Shown: positions 1-7,274 of the stretch, one piece after another
How the letters are laid out: each line of letters begins with the position of its first letter
How positions within the stretch are numbered: the first letter of the stretch is position 1
Origin: Oxalobacteraceae bacterium
GTDB lineage: Bacteria > Pseudomonadota > Gammaproteobacteria > Burkholderiales > Burkholderiaceae_D
Assembly: GCA_025352145.1 (NCBI GenBank)
Contig: JANXTY010000031.1
Span: 1 to 36,010, forward strand
Direction: 5' to 3'
DNA: 36,010 nucleotides
Notes under the pieces: model-generated
The model's input: only the letters and a program-made list of their open reading frames with translations
What the model was told of the DNA's origin: nothing
The model's database searches: none
Position numbers and translations under genes: made by a program

Positions 1-261
1 ATTGAGCGACAGGTTCTGGCTGCTTTGCGTGATGGTGGTGGTGGCGCCGGACTGGGCGATACTGCCCGCACCGGAAACAACTTGACCACCCGATGGCCCC
101 GCCTGCGCCCCTACCGTGGTAAACAATAGTGCAGCGGCAACGAGCTTGCGGCGTGATCCCTTGCCGCGCCCGCGTGTCTTCTCCGCTACCGCGACCCAAG
201 CGTTCAATACCTGGCTCCAGACAAGGCGGAAAATGTGGTTCAGCGATCCGTGACGTTTCAT
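1..261 (-). CDS. Two-partner-secretion adhesin (filamentous haemagglutinin type), N-terminal fragment
   Basis: Only the first 87 codons are present; the gene runs off the left edge. The start at 261 gives MKRHGSLNHIFRLVWSQVLN, which has the form of an extended signal peptide region (charged and aromatic, ending in RLVW-x3-NAWVAVAE). It is followed by a basic stretch (about residues 29-38), a hydrophobic core near LVAAALLFTTVGAQA, and then a Gly/Ser/Thr-rich segment with GPSGGQVVSGAGSI, which resembles the start of the TPS secretion domain. Known family behaviour: such TpsA exoproteins or large autotransporters cross the inner membrane by Sec and are exported through a TpsB or beta-barrel partner as adhesins or contact-dependent toxins. 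Passenger, length and partner cannot be seen. An AAAGGT-like ribosome site lies just upstream. A classical autotransporter is the main alternative. Confidence 0.8.
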   Translation of the reverse strand, partial: MKRHGSLNHIFRLVWSQVLNAWVAVAEKTRGRGKGSRRKLVAAALLFTTVGAQAGPSGGQVVSGAGSIAQSGATTTITQSSQNLSLN

Positions 262-384
262 GTTGTATCTACCTTTTTCAATATTAATTTTGTTGCGACA
301 CCAGGCGATACCATCGTCAGGTCGAGAATGTTTTCGTAGGGCAAGTAAACTTTTGTTAAAATTAACGTACTTTTTGAATGACTA

Positions 385-406
385 CACCTATCAGAGTTGA
401 TAGGTG
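385..406. promoter_or_regulatory. 22-bp palindrome, lux-box-like operator upstream of the adhesin gene
   Basis: Arms CACCTATCA and TGATAGGTG are exact reverse complements separated by GAGT. The inner 20 bp follow the LuxR-type form ACCT...AGGT with CT-N12-AG spacing. The centre is about 135 bp before the adhesin start. A GTTAAT -10-like hexamer at 361-366 (minus) lies about 32 bp downstream of the centre, which is where a class II activator site would sit. A rho-independent terminator is less likely, as no T-run follows on either strand. The regulator assignment is inference. Confidence 0.45.
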
Positions 407-502
407 CAATATCGAGTTGACATCTAATCGCGTCTGACAATGACGCATTGAGAAGGGAGCGAATTGAGGGCGAGGAGACCTCGACTTTCTTAACCCGCTC
501 TT

Positions 503-2932
503 TCAGTTCGATCCGACGACGAGGCGCTCGCCGACAAACACACGGTAGGTTTTAATGCGGCCGGTTACCCCTTCGGCACCCTGGCGCGGAGTGTAACGAA
601 AACCGGACACACGCACGCTGGAACCAAAATCGATAATCAACCGATGCGGATGCGCCGGATGTGCTGCCTTCCCACTCCATTCAGTATGCCAGTGGTCAGA
701 CGCTTGGCCGTTGATGGCGTTAAGCGCAGAACCGTCTTCGCGCAAGCCTTCCTCACTGTCGGCGTAGGCGATGGTCCATGCCGACTGATTCATGATTTTC
801 CCGTCGGAATCGAGCATCTCTATTTCACCCACAGCGGCGAATTCCTTGCCATCAAAAGCGTCGATCGTTTCGAGGCAAAACTGGCGGCCTTTGACTGCCT
901 TCGCAAATCGGATTTCCTGTGGTGCAGGGCCCGGGGCGAATACACCTTCATGCGCCGACGCAATGCCAGCAAGTTGAAGCTGCCCGCGATTGTTGCGCTG
1001 GAAAAAATCTTTTTCTGGACGCAAACGGTCGAGCACAGGAAGTTTCACACCTGCAATGATCGGTTTTTCAGGTCCAATCATGTCGAGCACAACGATCTCG
1101 TTGACACCAGGCTTGATCCACGGGGCGGGCAGATACATCGTCTGCGTCGGTCCGATATTCCAATAACGTCCAAGACAATAACCATTCACCCAGACGATAC
1201 CCAGGCCCCATGTGCAGACATCGAGAAAGGTGTCTCCAGTCATCTCGATCTGGAAAGAGCCGCGCCAAAATGCAGGACGGGTTGAGAGCATCATTGCCGA
1301 AGTTGCTTTTGGGACCGTTGCCTGGACGTTGGCGGCCTCCCATGCAAGCGGTGGCAAAACAGCATCCGCACCAAAATCAATCGCACGAATTTCCCAATTC
1401 TCAACCGCTTCCGGTATGCCGTCCTTGGACAGAAAATTAATCGGCCCCTGGAGGCCCTTGCGATCATGAATTTCAATACCAAAATTGACGCGCGAAATAG
1501 TGTAAAGCAATATCTCCAGCGTCACGGCTTTGGTGCGTGCGGGAAGATTGACGCGAAAACGTCGATAGCGCGTATCCATCATGCTCATTGGTTGGCCATC
1601 CATGAATACCCACGCAAGATCACGCACGAGCGCTGCTTCAATGACGCCGGCAGGTCCGGCAGGCAGTGTGGTGCGATAGCTAATGAGTCCACGACTAATG
1701 TCATAAGCCTCAATCGGACGCGGCGACACATCGCGTATCACGGTAGCAGGAATATTGGCGAGTACCGAAGCAGACTCAGTAAGCGTGAACGCAGGAATCG
1801 CTATGACCGGTATCGGCGTCGGTGGTGCGGTAAGCGATTCTCCCGGTAGCAAATAGGGTTTGATCGCTGTACGGAATTGCGTAAATTTCTCACCGACCCA
1901 ACCCGCTTCGCTGATCGGCGCATCATAATCATAGCTAGTCGTATCGGGACGGAAGGGACGATCACACCCGGCCCACAATCCAAACGTCGTACCTCCATGT
2001 GCCATGTAAAGGCTGAAGGAACCATTCATCTTCAGCATATAGTCCAGATCGCGCAGCACTTTCGACATGTCGCCGCGCTTGTGCGGAAAGCCCCATGTAT
2101 CGAACCAGCCGGGATAAAACTCGCCGCACATCAGCGGGCCTTTCTGCACGTCAGCAAGCGCTTTGAAACCGGCCTCTGGATTGCTACCGAAATTAGCGAC
2201 GGAAAAAAGTTCCGGCAGATGCGAACGCGCAATCGCGTTAGTAGGATTGCAGGCAAAAAGCGGGACGGTGAAACCACCCTCGAGCATCGCCCTGCGCATC
2301 GTGCGCATGTAGTCGGCATCCTTACCAAAAAAACCGTATTCGTTCTCCACCTGCACCATCAGGATCGGGCCGCCGCGCGTGATCTGAAGCGGGCCAAGTA
2401 CGCGGCCGACCTCCGCAAGCCAACGACGGGCGGGCGCGACAAAATGGGGATCGCGGGTGCGCAAAAAATTGCCGGGCTGCTTGAGTAACCACCACGGTAG
2501 CCCGCCCATTTCCCACTCGGCGCACGCATAAGGGCCAGGACGAAGAATTACCCATAGACCCTCCTGTTGGGCGAGCCGACAAAACTCCGCAGCATCACGT
2601 TGCCCGCGCCAGTCATATTTACCCTGCTCCCATTCATGATAGTTCCAGAACAAATAGGCACACACCGTATTCAGCCCCATGGCCTTGATCGCTTGAAGTC
2701 GATGCAACCAGTACTCACGCGGCACACGCGCAAAATGGATCTCGCCGCAACGAATCTGAAAACGCTTTCCGTCGAGCATAAAATCAGTCTCACCGATATT
2801 AAAACTGTGCGTTGCGTTAGCAAGGGCGGCCTCATCAGTCGCCGATGCACGTGAAAATGATGCGAGCGTGCCTGCGCCCATAGCAGCGGCGAGGGTTCCA
2901 AGAATGCGACGACGGGTAATAGGATTTTTCAT
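503..2932 (-). CDS. Tat-exported GH35 beta-galactosidase
   Basis: A glycoside hydrolase family 35 enzyme of 809 residues that removes terminal beta-galactose from oligosaccharides or glycan side chains. The start at 2932 is chosen because it yields a clean twin-arginine signal, MKNPITRRRILGTLAAAMGAG, ending near SRASA; a TTG seven codons upstream would bury it. The TIM-barrel domain begins near residue 45 (DFMLDGKRFQIRCGEIHFAR). The acid/base Glu is about E198 in QVENEYG, and the nucleophile about E271 in GEFYPGWFDTWG. The C-terminal half holds beta-sandwich domains, one with the GH35-typical NGYCLGRYWNIGPTQTMY, and ends in a discoidin-like segment (SSVRVSGFRYTPRQ). No good Shine-Dalgarno is visible. 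The Tat signal implies folding in the cytoplasm before periplasmic delivery. It stands alone rather than in a polysaccharide utilisation cluster. Exact substrate is unknown. Confidence 0.92.
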   Translation of the reverse strand: MKNPITRRRILGTLAAAMGAGTLASFSRASATDEAALANATHSFNIGETDFMLDGKRFQIRCGEIHFARVPREYWLHRLQAIKAMGLNTVCAYLFWNYHEWEQGKYDWRGQRDAAEFCRLAQQEGLWVILRPGPYACAEWEMGGLPWWLLKQPGNFLRTRDPHFVAPARRWLAEVGRVLGPLQITRGGPILMVQVENEYGFFGKDADYMRTMRRAMLEGGFTVPLFACNPTNAIARSHLPELFSVANFGSNPEAGFKALADVQKGPLMCGEFYPGWFDTWGFPHKRGDMSKVLRDLDYMLKMNGSFSLYMAHGGTTFGLWAGCDRPFRPDTTSYDYDAPISEAGWVGEKFTQFRTAIKPYLLPGESLTAPPTPIPVIAIPAFTLTESASVLANIPATVIRDVSPRPIEAYDISRGLISYRTTLPAGPAGVIEAALVRDLAWVFMDGQPMSMMDTRYRRFRVNLPARTKAVTLEILLYTISRVNFGIEIHDRKGLQGPINFLSKDGIPEAVENWEIRAIDFGADAVLPPLAWEAANVQATVPKATSAMMLSTRPAFWRGSFQIEMTGDTFLDVCTWGLGIVWVNGYCLGRYWNIGPTQTMYLPAPWIKPGVNEIVVLDMIGPEKPIIAGVKLPVLDRLRPEKDFFQRNNRGQLQLAGIASAHEGVFAPGPAPQEIRFAKAVKGRQFCLETIDAFDGKEFAAVGEIEMLDSDGKIMNQSAWTIAYADSEEGLREDGSALNAINGQASDHWHTEWSGKAAHPAHPHRLIIDFGSSVRVSGFRYTPRQGAEGVTGRIKTYRVFVGERLVVGSN

Positions 2933-2965
2933 GAAGAGAATGTGCAGACACAATTAAAATGAAGA

Positions 2966-3020
2966 GGACTTACGCAAAATCGCCCCAACAAAGTTGCTGG
3001 GGCGATTTTGCGTAAGTTCC
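2966..3020. repeat. Palindromic repeat element, copy 1 (short form)
   Basis: Two arms of 21-22 bp ending in ACTTACGCAAAATCG and CGATTTTGCGTAAGT enclose only about 12 bp (AACAAAGTTGCT). The arms match the ends of the longer copies near 3859-3960 and 17866-17960, so this looks like an internally deleted derivative. It sits 34 bp before the GH35 start codon, between that gene and lepB, and could form a strong RNA hairpin in either transcript. Confidence 0.85.
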
Positions 3021-3162
3021 ATAAAGTAAAAAACGCTGGGATTCTCACGAAATCAGCTAGCAGGAAATTGCACTGACAACGACGAATAGGGCCTCATGCG
3101 TATAACAAAAAGGGGAGTGAACAGGGACCACTCGATGGACCTGCCCACCTATCCCCCATGAA

Positions 3163-3843
3163 CTACAACAAAGACGCAGCAAAGCGATCCAGCCTGGGCA
3201 GATAATAATGTGCCGTATCGAGCGAGAAGGCAACCCGCTGTACTTTGCCTGTGAGCAGCTCCCGCTTTACAAAACCAATGTAACGCGAATCCTTACTATT
3301 GTCGCGATTATCCCCCAACATCAAATATTCCCCCTGTGGCACAGTCATGGCAGAAAAGGATCGCGTCGCACTGGACTCAGGCAATACCATAATCATACGT
3401 TCGCTACCAAGTACCGTTTCTCTTAACACCAACTGATTGCCCTGATAATCGGGAATCTTATGTTCCGCCACCGCACCCCGGCCGGTTACATAGCGGGCTT
3501 CACTACCATTGATAAAAAGTCGTTCTTCACGCATTTCTATCACGTCGCCCGGAACGGCCACCAAACGTTTTATCAAACGGGTGCCATCCTGTGGAGAAGA
3601 AAAAGTCACGATGTCGCCGCGCTGTGGCTCTGCAAGATGTTTAACAATCACATCCGTGAAGGGCACTTTGATATCGTAAGCGAGACGATTGGTAATGATG
3701 CGATCCCCTATCATCACCGTCGGATACATCGAACTCGAAGGTATGCTATACCAATCCGCGACAGCACTACGAACAAAAAACATACCAACCAAAAAACACA
3801 GAAAACCTCTATTAGCGGTAAGCCATTTTTTTACATTTAACAA
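3163..3843 (-). CDS. lepB: Signal peptidase I
   Basis: A type I leader peptidase of 226 residues that cleaves signal peptides from exported proteins at the outer face of the inner membrane. One N-terminal membrane segment (about GFLCFLVGMFFVRSAVA) is followed by the catalytic Ser in IPSSSMYPT, the catalytic Lys in GTRLIKRLVAVPGD, and the conserved GDNRDNSKDSRYIG box. The start is the TTG at 3841-3843, because AGGAG lies 6 bases upstream and the reading frame farther upstream runs through a repeat element rather than coding sequence. The gene is not next to lepA or rnc, where the housekeeping copy usually lies in this group, so it is probably a second, orphan copy. Its upstream DNA is the repeat copy at 3859-3960, which leaves only about 15 bp of native leader. 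Confidence 0.92.
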   Translation of the reverse strand: MLNVKKWLTANRGFLCFLVGMFFVRSAVADWYSIPSSSMYPTVMIGDRIITNRLAYDIKVPFTDVIVKHLAEPQRGDIVTFSSPQDGTRLIKRLVAVPGDVIEMREERLFINGSEARYVTGRGAVAEHKIPDYQGNQLVLRETVLGSERMIMVLPESSATRSFSAMTVPQGEYLMLGDNRDNSKDSRYIGFVKRELLTGKVQRVAFSLDTAHYYLPRLDRFAASLL

Positions 3844-3858
3844 AATTTTCTCCTGATG

Positions 3859-3960
3859 AGAACTTACGCAAAATCGTCCCAGCAAAACGTGCCGACGAAA
3901 GCAGTAGGTCTGTACGACAGGAAGGCATAACGCCACGGGGGGCGATTTTGCGTAAGTTCT
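3859..3960. repeat. Palindromic repeat element, copy 2 (full length, about 100 bp)
   Basis: Terminal inverted repeats of about 22 bp (AGAACTTACGCAAAATCG on the left and its near-exact complement on the right) flank about 58 bp of unique interior. That interior includes GCAAAACGTGCCGACG, which is also found in the copy at 17866-17960. No reading frame is apparent inside. Size and structure resemble a MITE or REP-type element mobilised by an enzyme encoded elsewhere. Confidence 0.85.
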
Positions 3961-4106
3961 ACGAATTAAAAAACTAAAGAATCCCCATAAAAATCAATAG
4001 GGCCTGCACAAAAATAAAACAGTTACAAAACAGCACAAGAAAATAGATGAAAGGCTATACCAGCGCATTGATCATCCACTCATTATTTCCTGCTTGACCT
4101 CACGGC

Positions 4107-4334
4107 TTATCCCACAGCCGACACTGTCAAAATACCGCACATGAACACGGCGAATCGAGACAAGCTCACGATTCCGCCGGTGATAAACAGGTGGTTTTGC
4201 AGCCGCTCCAGCCAACTCATTTTTTTAAAGTCACGTTGCGAAATGCACCTAACGCCGTCCATCACGCGCTGCGTAAAATCATCTGGAATATCCAGCAGAT
4301 CGGATGCCAACACGGTGTCCAGATCGTTATCCAT
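4107..4334 (-). CDS. Small anti-sigma-like membrane protein
   Basis: A 75-residue protein: an acidic N-terminus (MDNDLDTVLASDLLDIPDDF), a middle segment QRVMDGVR, and one C-terminal membrane helix (about LFITGGIVSLSRFAVFMCGIL). The ATG overlaps the stop of the ECF sigma fragment by 7 bases (ATGGATAA), a coupling typical of sigma/anti-sigma pairs. Short proteins of this shape follow ECF sigma genes in betaproteobacteria, so an anti-sigma or regulatory role is inferred from context, not from a recognised domain. Since its sigma partner is truncated, it is probably no longer expressed from its native promoter. The 146 bp after it are AT-rich with nothing recognisable. Confidence 0.6.
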   Translation of the reverse strand: MDNDLDTVLASDLLDIPDDFTQRVMDGVRCISQRDFKKMSWLERLQNHLFITGGIVSLSRFAVFMCGILTVSAVG

Positions 4335-4450
4335 CGCACTCTCCCAACAATTGACGCAACTTGTCTTTGGCGCGGTGCAATCGCGTCTTGATTGCACCGG
4401 TCGTAGAACCTTCAATTTTTGCGATGGCTGCCATGTCCAAACCGTGAACA
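4328..4450 (-). pseudogene. ECF sigma factor, 3' remnant (region 4.2 only)
   Basis: Reading minus from the intron edge gives VHGLDMAAIAKIEGSTTGAI followed by KTRLHRAKDKLRQLLGECDG and a stop. This is the helix-turn-helix of sigma region 4.2 (GLxxxEIA..., then KTRLHRAK). Regions 2 and 4.1, roughly the first 130 residues, are missing. The DNA across the intron (6336-6463) was checked in the frame needed for splicing and does not encode sigma sequence. The gene is therefore truncated, not merely interrupted by a spliceable intron. Confidence 0.8.
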
Positions 4451-4539
4451 ATCGGGTCGAGCTAACGGGATTGCGCCCGTTAGCCCTCCCACACCACCGG
4501 ACATGCGGTTTTCCGCATCCGGCGGTTGAGTCCAGCGAG

Positions 4540-5796
4540 TTAGCTCGCGAGTTTCCACGGTAGATACCATCCATTTCGAACCAATCGTTCGGTCGTCAGC
4601 GCTTGGTGCATGACGAAGTGTTTTGCCATGCGCCATGCGCCTCTTCCACATCCTGCCATGCCTAACGCTCTTCCACGTATACCTAATCGGTATAGCGCGT
4701 TGTAGCGACCTTGGCGGTTATGCCATCTTAACCAGAAGTACTTACGCATATGCCGTCGAATCCATCCACTGAGATCGTGAACTTCCCGGCGCCAATTAGC
4801 GAAACCGAAATAGTTCCACCAACCTCGGATGTAGTCTTGCCACTGCTTGCGTAATTCTGGCAAGGTGATACTTTGCCTCGCGTCCCACAGCTCTCTCACG
4901 CGCTGTTTGAGCCGTGCAATCGATTTGGGTGAGGCTGCAACGTTACCGCCTTGATGGATGCGAAATCCAAGCAATTGACTTTGATCGCTTGGGCCAGTTC
5001 CACTTTTACCCTCATTGACTTCGAGATCAAGTTGTTTGTGCAGCCATGCTTTGACACTTTCCAACACACGTCTTGCTGCACGTTCACTTGATACAAATAA
5101 CGCGATGTCGTCGGCATACCTGACAAAGGCAATGCCGCGTTGCGTTAGTTCTTGGTCTAGCGGTGTTAGGTAGAGATTGGCTAGGAGCGGCGAGAGTGGC
5201 CCACCTTGCGGTGTGCCTCGTAGCCGTTTGATTTGTGATCCATCCGCTTGGCGCATCGGCGCACGCAAATACCGACCTATCAGTTTTAAAATGCGTTTGT
5301 CTGCAATCTTGCCACTGAGTTGGTGCATGAGTTTGTCATGATTGACTTGATCAAAGAAACTCTTTAAATCAATGTCTACTACCCATGTCTTCCCATTCGC
5401 TACGTAGTCGCTGGCTGCCCTTACCGCGTCATGTGCTGAGCGATTCGGCCGAAAGCCGTAGCTGTGGGGACTCATTTGTGCGTCCAATTCTGCGCTGATG
5501 ACCATTTGCAGGGCTTGTTGAATCAGTCGGTCTTGCACCGTAGGAATCCCGAGCAGGCGATTTCCTCCGTTGGCTTTGGGGATACTGACCGCCCGCACTG
5601 CACTGGGTTGATACTGGCCACTTTCTATCTTGTGTCGAATTTCTCGCCAGTGTTGTTTGAGGTGGTCTTGCGTTTGGTCTATCGCTTTGCGATCGACGCC
5701 CGCTGCTCCTTTATTGGCCTTGACTGATTCCCATGCCTGTTGCATCGTCTGGCGCGACAGGACTCGCTCTAATGTGATTACTTCCGTGTTGCTCAT
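4540..5796 (-). CDS. ltrA: Group II intron reverse transcriptase/maturase
   Basis: A 418-residue intron-encoded protein. Reverse transcriptase blocks appear in order: YGFRPNRSAHDA, VVDIDLKSFFDQVNHDKLM, GTPQGGPLSPLLANLYL, and the catalytic FVRYADDIALF. The thumb/maturase domain X follows (LPELRKQWQDYIRGWWNYFG, then LSGWIRRHMRKYFW). No HNH endonuclease domain is present, as in class C introns, which use replication forks or stem-loop targets. The start at 5796 (MSNTEV) is preferred over the ATG ten codons upstream because AGAAGGGG lies just before it. The protein helps splice the intron RNA and copies it into DNA. The frame is intact, so the element may still be active. Confidence 0.95.
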   Translation of the reverse strand: MSNTEVITLERVLSRQTMQQAWESVKANKGAAGVDRKAIDQTQDHLKQHWREIRHKIESGQYQPSAVRAVSIPKANGGNRLLGIPTVQDRLIQQALQMVISAELDAQMSPHSYGFRPNRSAHDAVRAASDYVANGKTWVVDIDLKSFFDQVNHDKLMHQLSGKIADKRILKLIGRYLRAPMRQADGSQIKRLRGTPQGGPLSPLLANLYLTPLDQELTQRGIAFVRYADDIALFVSSERAARRVLESVKAWLHKQLDLEVNEGKSGTGPSDQSQLLGFRIHQGGNVAASPKSIARLKQRVRELWDARQSITLPELRKQWQDYIRGWWNYFGFANWRREVHDLSGWIRRHMRKYFWLRWHNRQGRYNALYRLGIRGRALGMAGCGRGAWRMAKHFVMHQALTTERLVRNGWYLPWKLAS

Positions 5797-5826
5797 TACA
5801 CCCCTTCTTGCATCTGTTCTCGCCAT

Positions 5827-6335
5827 TCTATTGACTGGGTTGTTGCGTTACTTGCTCACCAGGATCCACCTGACCTGCTTATATCGCCGCTGCGGTGGTC
5901 ATCGTAGTGATGACGCCGGAACGTTTCAACAACCTGTGCGCTTCATACAATGAGATGGGGACTGTGGTGCTTTCGTGACTCTTTAGCCCTTCGCTGTTCC
6001 TGCCTTTTAGCAGGCGTCTTCGCTACTATGGCCTCTGCTGACTTCTTGCCAACTCTCACTGGCAAGATCTCCCCGAGTAAGAACATGTACTGTCGAGTCG
6101 TGCCGCCAAGCTCTACCCGATATGTCTTTCGGTGACGGTTGGATTTCGCGTTCCCTAGCACGCTTATCGCCCATATCTGGCCTCTCTGCTTGTTCCTGTT
6201 CGTGCGGTCGCCTCTTTGCTACGCCCTTCTTTCAGTCTGACCTCGCGGCTTTGACCTTGGGTTTCGCTACGCTTGTCGTCACTGCTTGCGATTACCTCCT
6301 TTCAGGTAATTAGTACATGCCCATGTCGGGCACAC
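5827..6335 (-). ncRNA. Group II intron ribozyme domains I-III
   Basis: About 500 bp without a coding frame between the intron 5' end and the reverse transcriptase gene. It is the expected position and length for ribozyme domains I-III, and short complementary stretches are frequent in it (for example TTACCTGAAAGGAGGTAA on the minus strand, near 6297-6314). Exon-binding sites were not assigned. Confidence 0.7.
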
Positions 6336-6338
6336 TAG

Positions 6339-6391
6339 GTCCAACATCTGGCTTCGCCCGCTGTCGGTCGCCTTCATGTCAAACGTTAGCT
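6339..6391. other. attC-like imperfect palindrome at the intron 5' exon
   Basis: On the plus strand GTCCAAC (fits RYYYAAC) and GTTAGCT (6 of 7 fit to GTTRRRY) bound about 53 bp with inner complementary patches. Some class C introns target attC sites or terminator stem-loops, and this lies 3 bp from the intron 5' end. No integrase or cassettes are present, so the integron link is weak. Confidence 0.3.
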
Positions 6392-6463
6392 TTTATGCGA
6401 GCACTCGTTCTAATCGCCCTTAGCTTAGTTAGTAGGGTGCCCCCTACTGACTACAAACAGCTC

Positions 6464-7048
6464 CTATTTTGCTGGTTTGGCCGCGTTTATTTTTTGTACT
6501 GTTTTCAGCGCATTTTCCACATTGTCTGTTGGCGTCATCCCACCCAGCGTGGCGGCTATTTTCCCATCTGGTGTGATGACGAATGTCGTGCGTTCGGTAA
6601 AACCGTGATCGATCTCGACACCGCGCGAATCTTTATGACCTGCGGCTTGCGTCACGCGCAGGCCATAGGATTTGGCGACTTTGCCGTCCGTATCGGAACC
6701 AACGGCAATTTTTCCAGCGCAATAATCGGGGTCGGCTGAAAATTCATTGAGGCGGGCAATGCTGTCGAGCGAAACGCCTATTACGGTGGCACCGGCAGCG
6801 GCGAATTTGTCGCTGTTGATGGCAAAAGTATGCGCCTGAATATTGCATCCGCTGGTATAGGCCGAGGGATAAAAATACACCACTACGGTGCCCTTTTTCT
6901 CTGCTTCCTTCAGCGAAAAATGAAAGGCTTTGCCTGCCACCGAGGCTTGTATTGCAAAATCAGGCGCGGCATCGCCTTCTTTCAGGGCGGCCCATACGGG
7001 CAGGACAGGGATGCTGGCAAATAAGGTGGCGAGTAAAAGACGTTTCAT
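6464..7048 (-). CDS. Exported peroxiredoxin (AhpC/TSA, BCP-like)
   Basis: A 194-residue thioredoxin-fold peroxidase expected to reduce hydroperoxides in the periplasm. The signal peptide is MKRLLLATLFASIPVLPVWA. The start at 7048 is chosen for the AAAGGT ribosome site; a TTG five codons upstream is possible. The fold starts at KEGDAAPDFAIQ, with the active-site loop YFYPSAYTSGCN (C68 as peroxidatic cysteine after Thr65). In Bcp-type enzymes a resolving Cys lies five residues later; here that position is His73. The only other cysteine is C110 (ADPDYC), so this is either 1-Cys or uses an unusual partner. A further mark is TERTTFVITPDGKIA. It is transcribed alone, from a likely promoter at 7156-7161. 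Confidence 0.88.
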   Translation of the reverse strand: MKRLLLATLFASIPVLPVWAALKEGDAAPDFAIQASVAGKAFHFSLKEAEKKGTVVVYFYPSAYTSGCNIQAHTFAINSDKFAAAGATVIGVSLDSIARLNEFSADPDYCAGKIAVGSDTDGKVAKSYGLRVTQAAGHKDSRGVEIDHGFTERTTFVITPDGKIAATLGGMTPTDNVENALKTVQKINAAKPAK

Positions 7049-7155
7049 GGTTGACCTTTTCAATGCGTAATGTTGCGAGCCGGTGGGCTGTAAAAATATT
7101 TATGCGCTGCGCTCGGCTGCCTTGGTGACATGGTACTAGCATTTTGTGCAATTGG

Positions 7156-7161
7156 ATTATA
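7156..7161 (-). promoter_or_regulatory. -10 box of the peroxiredoxin promoter
   Basis: A perfect TATAAT on the minus strand about 110 bp before the peroxiredoxin start. No good -35 is visible; instead the 10-bp palindrome CTTACGTAAG (7175-7184) covers that position, suggesting regulator binding. Confidence 0.5.
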
Positions 7162-7211
7162 GGAAGTCCGTTTCCTTACGTAAGAAAAGGCAAGCAACAA
7201 TTTTCGCAATT

Positions 7212-7231
7212 CCTGTACAGTCATGTACAGG
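7212..7231. promoter_or_regulatory. 20-bp palindrome upstream of the peroxiredoxin promoter
   Basis: Arms CCTGTACA and TGTACAGG are exact reverse complements separated by GTCA. It lies about 50 bp upstream of the -10 box and about 45 bp after the smpB stop (minus strand). No T-run follows, so an operator is favoured over a terminator. Regulator unknown. Confidence 0.4.
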
Positions 7232-7274
7232 TCAGATTAAGTAGATGCCGCAGTTATCCAAGATGTCAGTCTCC

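Larger units (their letters stand above)
4451..6335 (-). mobile_element. Group II intron (bacterial, class C-like), complete
   Basis: The 5' end on the minus strand is GTGTGCCCGACATGGGC at about 6335, matching the GUGYG boundary and resembling class C introns. About 540 bp of structured non-coding RNA (domains I-III) precede the reverse transcriptase in domain IV. Directly after its stop comes domain V (CCGGATGCGGAAAACCGCA then TGTCCGG), followed by a domain VI hairpin with arms CTAACGGG and CCCGTTAG at 4462-4483. The 3' end is about 4451 (CCCGAT). Total length is about 1.9 kb, usual for class C. It is a self-splicing RNA and retroelement that moves by target-primed reverse transcription. The class call is by resemblance; boundaries may be off by a few bases. 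Confidence 0.85.

Noticed and set aside
258-440. 60-codon minus frame upstream of the adhesin gene
   Set aside because: It covers the promoter and lux-box-like palindrome, has no ribosome site and no family resemblance.
2966-3020. Rho-independent terminator
   Set aside because: The arms match dispersed element ends and no T-run follows the stem on either strand; a repeat explains it better.
6336-6463. 5' exon of the ECF sigma gene across the intron
   Set aside because: Translation in the frame that would splice to VHGLDMAA gives no sigma-like sequence, and the peroxiredoxin stop follows within 130 bp.
7212-7231. Palindrome CCTGTACA/TGTACAGG as a second lux box
   Set aside because: The CT and AG marks are 14 rather than 12 bases apart, so it does not fit the lux-box spacing used for 385-406.
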